A stretch of DNA of 54,639 nucleotides from SKVR01 sp964589855 (GTDB lineage Bacteria > Bacteroidota > Bacteroidia > Bacteroidales > UBA7960), in the NCBI GenBank assembly GCA_964589855.1, contig CAZPVB010000006.1, positions 1 to 54,639 on the forward strand, given 5' to 3'. The position numbers were made by a program, and so were the translations under genes. Positions 11,601 through 20,600 of this stretch are shown here, piece after piece. The first letter of the stretch is position 1, and every line of letters starts with the position of its first letter. A model generated the notes under the pieces. It made no database searches and was not told the DNA's origin. It saw nothing but the letters and a program-made list of their open reading frames with translations.

Positions 11601-14600
11601 TAATACACTGGCATCCGGTGAATTATATCCGGCATTAAATGGTTCGTATTCCGTAGGAGGATCATCTTCTGATTTTTCAAGCGTCAACCAGGCCATCAAC
11701 AATCTTAATCTGGGTGGTGTGATGGGCCCCACAGAATTGCTCCTGTCAAACGGGGTTTACAGCGGCAAAATCCACATCCAATCCTATCCGGGTATGAATG
11801 AGAACAGTCCGGTAACCATCCGCTCCGCAGCACAGGATAGCACGCTTGCATCCATTTATCATCTTGCCGGTAGCAACCAGGATAATTACACCATCCTTCT
11901 CGACGATGCATCTTATATCCATTTTAAACATCTCACACTCGAATCAAGAGGGTCTAACTACGGAAGGGTAATTGTTTTATCCAATGGCGCCAGCCATAAT
12001 TCTTTCACCAACAACATCATAAAGGGCGCCGTAAATACTTCTGCTTCTAATTCTAGAGCACTAATGTATTCAGGCAATACCTCAGATAATGATATAACCA
12101 TCAGCAATAACCTTTTCCTGAATGGTTCATCCGCGATCTATCTGGATGGTGGCAATCAAACCGGTATCCAAATCCTTGATAACATCATCAAAGATCAACA
12201 TGCTTATGGCATTTACCTTCGAAATCAAAACCGTCCTTTGATGGAAAGGAATGAGATTTCATCTGCAACCCCCCGGTATTCTTACACCGGTCTATATCTT
12301 TCCGGTATTTCCAACGGGATAAGCATTTATGGTAACAAGATCATTTCTCCACAAAATACCGGTATACTGCTGACTTCCAGCAGCGGCACTGCAGGATCCA
12401 GGTTCCTGATCGCCAACAATTTTGTTTCTGTTGGTGGAACCTCGCAGGCAACAGGCATTGATATCAGAAACACCAATTTCGTTGATCTTTTCTTTAACAA
12501 TGTGAATGTGTATTCAACAGAAGCATCGGGCAGGAGTTTATACACAACCGGTGGGCAAAACATCAACCTGGCTAACAATATCCTGTCGGCAAAGAAAGGA
12601 GCATTGGCACTGTATATTAACACACCTTCTGCCATCAGTAGTTCCAACCATAACAATCTCTTCACCACATCGCCCCCAATCGCCCATTGGAATGGTTCCA
12701 TCTCAGGTCTCGATCAGTGGCAGGAAACCACATCTTACGACAATAACTCCCTGTCTGTTGACCCGGTATTTTATTCTGACACTGTTCTTTATGTGATGCA
12801 ACCCCTGCTATACGGAGCAGGTACTCCACTGAGTGCAGTACCCGATGACATTGACGGAAACACCCGTGACGCAGAAGATCCTGCCATTGGAGCGCATGAA
12901 TTCGAACCCCTGCCCAACGACATGGGTCCGGTTGCCTTCGTTTCACCATTATCAGCCTGCGAGTTAAGCGACCAGGAATTCATATCCATTCAGGTACAGA
13001 ATTTCGGCACCAACGCACAAACCGGGTTTGAGATCTCTTATATTTACAACGGTGATCAGGTCACAGAGAATGTACAGGACATCACCATCGAACCCTTTGA
13101 AGTATATGAGCATACTTTTAGTAATCCAATAGATCTCTCAACAGAAGGGGATTATACCTTTGCCTTCATTACTCAACTTTCCGGCGATGAGAATACCAAC
13201 AACGACAACCTTTCCAATATTACGGTATCACATCTTGCTTCACCAACCGTTCAACTTGTAAGTGATCAGGTAATATGTGAAGGGGAATCCGTTTTGCTGG
13301 TTGCCGGGGGAGGCACCCAATATTTGTGGAGCAATGGCGAAATGACATCCAGCATACTGGTTTCACCCGAAACTTCACAAAACTATGAAGTAACGATAGA
13401 AAATGAATTAGGATGTAGCACTACAGCGTCAGTTTTGGTAGAGGTATTGCCTGCTGCCACGGCACCCATAATCACTGCCGGTGGAGAGATTGAGTTTTGC
13501 CAGGGAGAAAGTGTAACCCTTACTTCTGACATTGCACAAGATATCATATGGTCGACAGGAGAAACCTCACCATCGATAACCGCTACAGAATCGGGCAGTT
13601 ACAGTGTTACCCACACCAATGAATCCGGATGCCAGGCTGTTTCCAACGTAATAGATGTTGTGCTGTATCCTGCACCAGAACTGGAAGTGAGCAATCCCGG
13701 ACCAATATGCCCTGGTGAGGAAATATCGCTGGATGTTACGGGTGGTAGTAGTTTTGTATGGTCAACCGGTGAGCAGACATCCGGTATAGTGGTACAACCC
13801 GTTGAAAGCACGGAATACACAGTGGATGTAAGTGATGATACGGGATGTGATTATATTTTGTCGCACTTTGCAGAAGTGCTGCAGCCCGAAGTCCCCGGAG
13901 CAGTATCTAACATGCTTCCACCCAACCAAAGTGTAGATCTTTCCCTGCCCTTGTCTTTCAGCTGGGCGCCCGCCGATCATGCCACACTTTATGATCTCTA
14001 TATATGGCCACAAGGAGAAAGCACCCCTGAAAGCCCTGCTTTGGAAGGGATTACAACCATCAATGCCAATTTTGAAGGAGATCTGGACTACGGACAATCC
14101 TACAACTGGACCATATATGCCCGCAATGCCTGCTACTCTACTCCGGGGGAAACACAAACCTTTGGTTTGCGCGAGCTACCCGATCTGGTTGTCGAAGAAA
14201 TTCAGATCAATCAGGAAGTATTTGCAGGATTACCTTTGGATCTTAGTTATACGGTCAGCAATGCAGGAGCCGGAAGCACCGAAGCACAACCCTGGAAGGA
14301 TGCCATTTATGTTTCCTTTAATTCAACGTTTGACAATACGGCTGTTAGACTGGCCGAATTCACCAACCAGTCATACCTGAACCCCGGACAGTCATATACA
14401 CAAACCGTGGAGGTGGATATTCCGGGTAATCTGTTGGGAGAATATTATATTTTTGTGTTTGCCGATAGCCAGAGCAAAGTTATTGAGATATCCACAGACA
14501 ACAATGTAGCCAGAAACGAAGGCACGGAAGGCATTATGATCAGTCTGCCACCCTTGGCAAACCTGGAAGCACAAACACTCAACGTTGGTCAGGCTGCCTT

Positions 14601-17600
14601 CTCGGGCGACAGCATTAATGTTACCTACAGCGCCCAAAACACAGGAGATATTGCGGCTTCGGGTATTGAGTCCCTTTACCGCATGTTCACATTATTAATT
14701 AATGGACAAGTCTCCCAACACTGCTATTTCACCGAACGTATTTGGATTGACGGCATTTACCTTTCACAAAATCCTGTTTTCGACAGATTGGATGCCGAAC
14801 TAATTCATGAAAATACCGTAAAAATCAGAAGTGAAAACTATGATGGATCCCTTTCCTGCGAGGGTCTTACTTCCTGGAATAATGAACCCGACTACCTGGA
14901 TTCCGGTGAAGAGTATATGCGTGTAGTTCCCGCCTTGATACCTCATCAGTTGTCAGGTACATACTATCTGCATGTAGTGTTGAATGATGGAAATGTTTTT
15001 AGTGAATACAATAAGAATAACAATGTAATCACGTCACAACCCATTGAAATCGTATTGCGCCCACCACCCGATCTCATTGTGGAACAGATCAGCATTGATG
15101 AGCCTGTGGTTTCCGGAGAGCGCTATTCTGTGGAGTGGGCAGTGAAAAACCAGGGTGCCAACAATCCGGTTGAGAAGAACTGGAGAGATGCTGTTTATAT
15201 TTCTGAGTTCCCTTTCCTGGATGGTAATGCCATTTACCTGAATCAAAAAGGGGTTAACAAAGGTGATACCCTCTCAGCCAATTCACAATACATGCTTAGC
15301 ACCAACATAAACATCCCTGAAGGAATTGAAGGAGAGCACTATCTGCATGTATTGACAGATGCAAATAACAATGTATTTGAAAGCCTTTTCGATGACAACA
15401 ACAGCACTTCAATACCCTTAATGATTGAGCAAGGAAACTATCCTGATCTGGTTGTTTCAGAAGTTAACATGGAGCAAAATACCATAGCAGGAAACCAGGC
15501 ATTGGTAAACTGGACCGTATTAAACCAGGGAGAAGGGAAACCAAAATCTTCGTGGACAGACAGGATATTTATATCAGAAGATCCTGCGTATGATCCATCA
15601 AATGCTTACCAAATAGCCAACAGAACAAGAGTGCACAATCTGGATGCGGGAGAATCTTATTACAATCAGATACAGATCAATATTCCTGAAGGGCTGGAGG
15701 GTACATGGTATGTTCATGTAATTACAGACATCGAAAACAGAGTTTTCGAAGATGGCAGAAACGACAACAACCTTACCACCGGAAATGCATTCAATATTTT
15801 TGAGCAACCCGCTGTTCCATTAAGCGATCTGGCAATCACGCAGAGTTCCGCCAATGAAACGGGTTATTCCGGTACCAATCTGGATGTAAGCTGGTTGGTG
15901 GAAAATGTGGGAGAAGGTCGCAGTAACCACGGATCATGGACTGATAAGGTTTTTATCAATTCTGAACCTTCTTTGGATAATGCCATCTTTTTGAAAAATC
16001 AAACCCGCAATGGTTACCTGCAACCAGGTGAATCCTACCAAAGGTTTACAGATGTTACCCTCCCTGATGGTATCGCAGGAAATTATTATTTGATCGTAGT
16101 AGCGGATGCCAATGAAAAACTCAATGACACCATCAGAGACAATAACATTTCCATTCTGCCTCTGGAAGTTATTCTTTCTCCTTCACCCGATCTTGTAGTA
16201 GAAAGTTTCGAAATTGCAGAAACGATTTACTCAGGACAGGATTTCTGGGCGCATTATACCATTAAAAACCAGGGCGAGGGTGCTGCCGAAGGTCGATGGA
16301 CAAACAGAGTAAAGGTTAGTTCCACTCCAGACCTTTCGCAATCAGGCATAAGTGTAGGGAATAAAACCCGAACCCTGCAATTGCAACCCGGCGAATCTCA
16401 TAACGACAGTTTATTGGTGAGTATTCCCACCTACATTTCAGGCAATCGCTATCTGGTTCTTTCGGTAGACGATATAAATGATATTTATGAACACCAGGCA
16501 GAAGACAACAACCTTTTTCCCATTACAGCAAATATACTGGTTCCATTGCCTTCTGATCTGATAGTAGAATCAGTACAAATGCCCCCAGGTACGGTCGAAG
16601 CCGGCGAAGAGACAGCATTCCAGTACATTGTTTCCAATCAGGGAACCAATACTGCTGTGGGGTCTCTCAGAGATGTCGTGCATTTATCACCTGATCAGCA
16701 GCTCGATGCTGCCAACGATCCCATAGCAGGTTTCAAACAGCAAAGCATTGTTCTGGAACCCGGTGAATCGCAAACCAGAACAGTCAATACCCGCATGCCG
16801 GGAGTTATTCCCGGAGATTACTTCGGGATTGTACGCACCAATATCCTTGGCAATGTGCAGGAAACCGATCTTGCCAACAACACCCTTGCTTCCGATGAAA
16901 CCACGCAGGTCAGCATCAGTGAACTTCCCGTTGATGTTGTGGTAAACACCGAACTCGACATCGATGATATTAAATATTATCAGATTGCTACGGAACCCGA
17001 TAAAGATATGATTATAACCCTTACCAGCGATCAGTCGCATGGCGAGAATGAGATCTTTGTTGCTTATGACCGCGTTCCCGACAGGGTTAATTTTGATTTT
17101 TCACACGGGAATCCAAATTCAACAGAACAAACCGTGCTGGTACCTTCAACACTTGATGGAAATTATTACCTGCGTTTAAATACCAGAACGAACTTCCCCA
17201 ATGGGCAAACGGTGGGCATTCTGGCTCAACTATTACCCTTTGGTATACGGGAGGTTTCCCCATCTGTTGTTGGTCAGGGAAGAGTAACAACCTTGCTTAC
17301 CGGGGCAGGCTTCAGCACCGATTCTGAAATTTATCTTACCAATAACAGCGATGATATTATCGCTTACGGTGAAATTCATGAATTCAGAAACAGCATGCAA
17401 ATGTATGTTCGCTGGTATTTTGATGAAACTCCTTTAGGAACATACAATCTGAATGTTACCAATGCCGATGGAGATGTTGAAACGCTTATGGATGGATTGA
17501 TTATTGAAGAGACCCAAACTTTTGAGTTGGCTGAATATTCAATCATCCCTACTGCCATTGCTGCCAGCAGCACAGCATTCTATTCATTCAGTTTCGAAAA

Positions 17601-20600
17601 CCTGTCAAACATAGATATCCCCTATGCCGTGCTTACTTTCCGCTTTCCTTTGGGTACAGACCTGGTCAATTTCTCCAGTTCATCCAATGCATGGCAATTG
17701 AGCCAGCTCTACGAAAATGTTGGTTTCGATGAAGGTGATGATTATATTGACGACAATGAGTTCAGGAATGTACCCATTTTTGTTCGCGACCTGGCACCCA
17801 ACGAAGTATTCTCATCCAGTCTGGTTTTCAAAGGGTTTCCCGAAGCAAATTTTGCCTTGCAAACCGAGCAGATCGCCATGGAAACAGATGAATTCATGAA
17901 CCTTATCGCCAGTTCTGCCGAGACCAACCGGCAGTATATCATAAATAACCCCTCTTTATTCAATGATCCCGACTTTGAAGAATTGGTAGCACTTACAGTT
18001 ACAGAAGAGGTTTACAGAAACAGTTACTTTGAAGATTATATTGGCAGTGGTTTGGTTGACCCTGCAGATACTGTTGGTATAGACTTCGAATGCTTCGTCT
18101 GCGATCAGGAATTCGCTGATTCGGAAGATACAGGAAATAATAACTACACATACACCCCCGGATCATCTCCTGGCACCGAAGAATTTGATAACCTCACCTT
18201 TGGTAGCGGTGAATCGTATCTATGGGATATCAACAGATCGCTTTACTGGTCCGAATATGAAGGACCACTGGGTGTTGCCGGTCAATACCCCGGATGGGAT
18301 CTTATCAGGGTTGATGGGACGCTCGACATAACTTCCTCGTTTCTGAATCCATTCACTTTCTATATGAGATCTCTGTCTTACACCAATTACCGTGGCACTC
18401 TGGCAGGTTGGTACCCGGCAGAAGATGTGTGCTGGCCGGTAGTTGTTGCCGATCAGATTCTGGGATTCGATCCTGACAGGTTTGTGGTGAATTCATATTA
18501 TTTTGAGCAATACAACGATGTTTATGGTGGTACTTTCCATGTGGAGATGAGTGAAGGTTCTGACACCTTATATATTTGCTTTACAGCCTATAAACCCGGT
18601 ATTGGAGAAGACGGTGTACCCGGGGCACCAGGTGTATTTTGTGAACCCGGCAGCCCGGGAGGGCCCGGAGGCCCCGGTAATGGCACCATACCTCCTGGCA
18701 ATGGTGGTCGTGGTGGCGATGGTGGCGATTGCTTTGCTGAAGGACTGCCCGGTGGTGATGGTGGCCCCGGAGGGAAAGGTGGCAAAGGCGGATTTGGCCA
18801 GGATGGTGGCACCGGTGGCGATGGCGGAAATGGCGGCTATGGCGGACCAGATGCCAATGGTGGCGATGGTGGCGATGGCGGCGATGGTGGCGATAGCGGT
18901 GCTGGCGGCAATGGCGGACAAGGCGGCATGGGTGGCGATGGCGGCACCGGAGGAACCGGCAGCGGACAAGGCGGAAATGGCGGAGAAGGCGGAAAAGGCG
19001 GCTCTGTAGAGGTTAACACCGGCGTTGTTGGTGGATCAGGTGGCTCAGGTGGTAATGCCGGTGCCGGCCCGGGTGGCGATGGCAATCCTGGCCCTGGTGG
19101 ACCCGGAGTATTCCCCGATGGCCCTGATGGCCCCGATGGTGACCCACCACCAACATGTTGTCCTCCTCCTCCAACACCTCCCCCACCACCGGGAGATGAC
19201 CCACCTCCCCCGGAACCTCCTGTACCACCGGGAGATGACGACGACCCACCTCCTCCTCCACCTGGTGAGCCGGATCCTCCGATCCCACCACCGTGCTGTG
19301 GTCCCAATTTACCCGATCCTCCGCCAATCGATGACGATCCGTTTATTCCGGACGATGATGATGACAATGATGGTTTTGAACCCGCAGAATGCGGGCAGGC
19401 ACCCAGTGTAAGTCAGGGTGATTGCTCTGACCGATTCAAAGGACCTGATCCCTGCGCATCAGCAGTTGCCAACTGTGCCGCAGCTCTGGCAAAAATGCTG
19501 GCCAGGACATGCAGATTTGGACCACAGGCATGCAAAGTTGGGGCTGCTTTGGGAGCAGCAAAATGTGCTTTACTAACAGGCAAATGTGTTTACTCCCGAA
19601 TGGAGAAAAATCGAAAAACAAACGAACATTGCCGCCCCGTGGTCAGATCATGCGACCCTAACGATATATTAGGCCCCGATGGATATGGCGACGAGAGATT
19701 TGTGTCTGTAAACGATCAACTGGGCTATACCATCCGCTTTGAAAACGATCCTGAATTTGCCCAGGCACCCGCACAAACCGTTATCATCTCACAACAACTG
19801 GACGAAAATATTGATCCGTTATCATTTCGTCTTGGCGCATTTGGTTTTGCTGATTATGTTTTTGACGTTCCCGCAAATGTTTCCTCATACAACAAGCGTA
19901 TCGACCTCAGGGATTCTCTGAGCATATTTCTGGATGTTGTAGCAGGTGTAAATGTTGAAAGCAACGAAATTTTCTGGATCCTTTCATCTATCGATCCTGC
20001 AACAGGCGCCACTCCCAGCGACCCATTCAAAGGATTCCTGGCCATCAACGATGATACAGGTGTGGGCGAAGGTTTTGTTACCTATACAGTGAAACCAACT
20101 TCAGATTCACAAACAGGAGATAAGATTTTTGCAGAAGCAGAAATTATTTTCGATATCAATGAGCCTATTATAACCCCAGAGATATTCAATACCATTGATG
20201 CCATTGCTCCAACAAGCGCAATGCAGGAACTTGCAGATGTGTCCCCATCAAATATTGTTGAATTAAACTGGTCGGCAGAAGACGATACAAATGGATCCGG
20301 AGTAAAAGATTACTTTCTGTATGTATCGGAGGATGGAGATCCCCTGACCCCATTGGCAGGACCTCTGAATGAAAAATCCTACTCTTTCAGTGGTTTGCCA
20401 GGGATTACCTATGGCTTTGCAACCCTTGCCCGGGATAATGTGCTCAATACAGAGCCCACCAAAACGGTTCCTGATGTTAGCACAACCATTAACCCCGACC
20501 TGGAAGAATACCTGAGCATTACCTCTCCTGGTGCAGGCAGTGCTTACTGCTCTGAATCAACCATTTCCATTACCTGGGATCAGTTTGGTATAGAAATCAT

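Noticed and set aside
18568..19411. Long open frames on both strands in the glycine/proline block (for example 18837-19367 minus)
   Set aside because: They are shadows of the GC-rich repetitive codons of the giant gene; all are low-complexity and none has a plausible start or homologous pattern.
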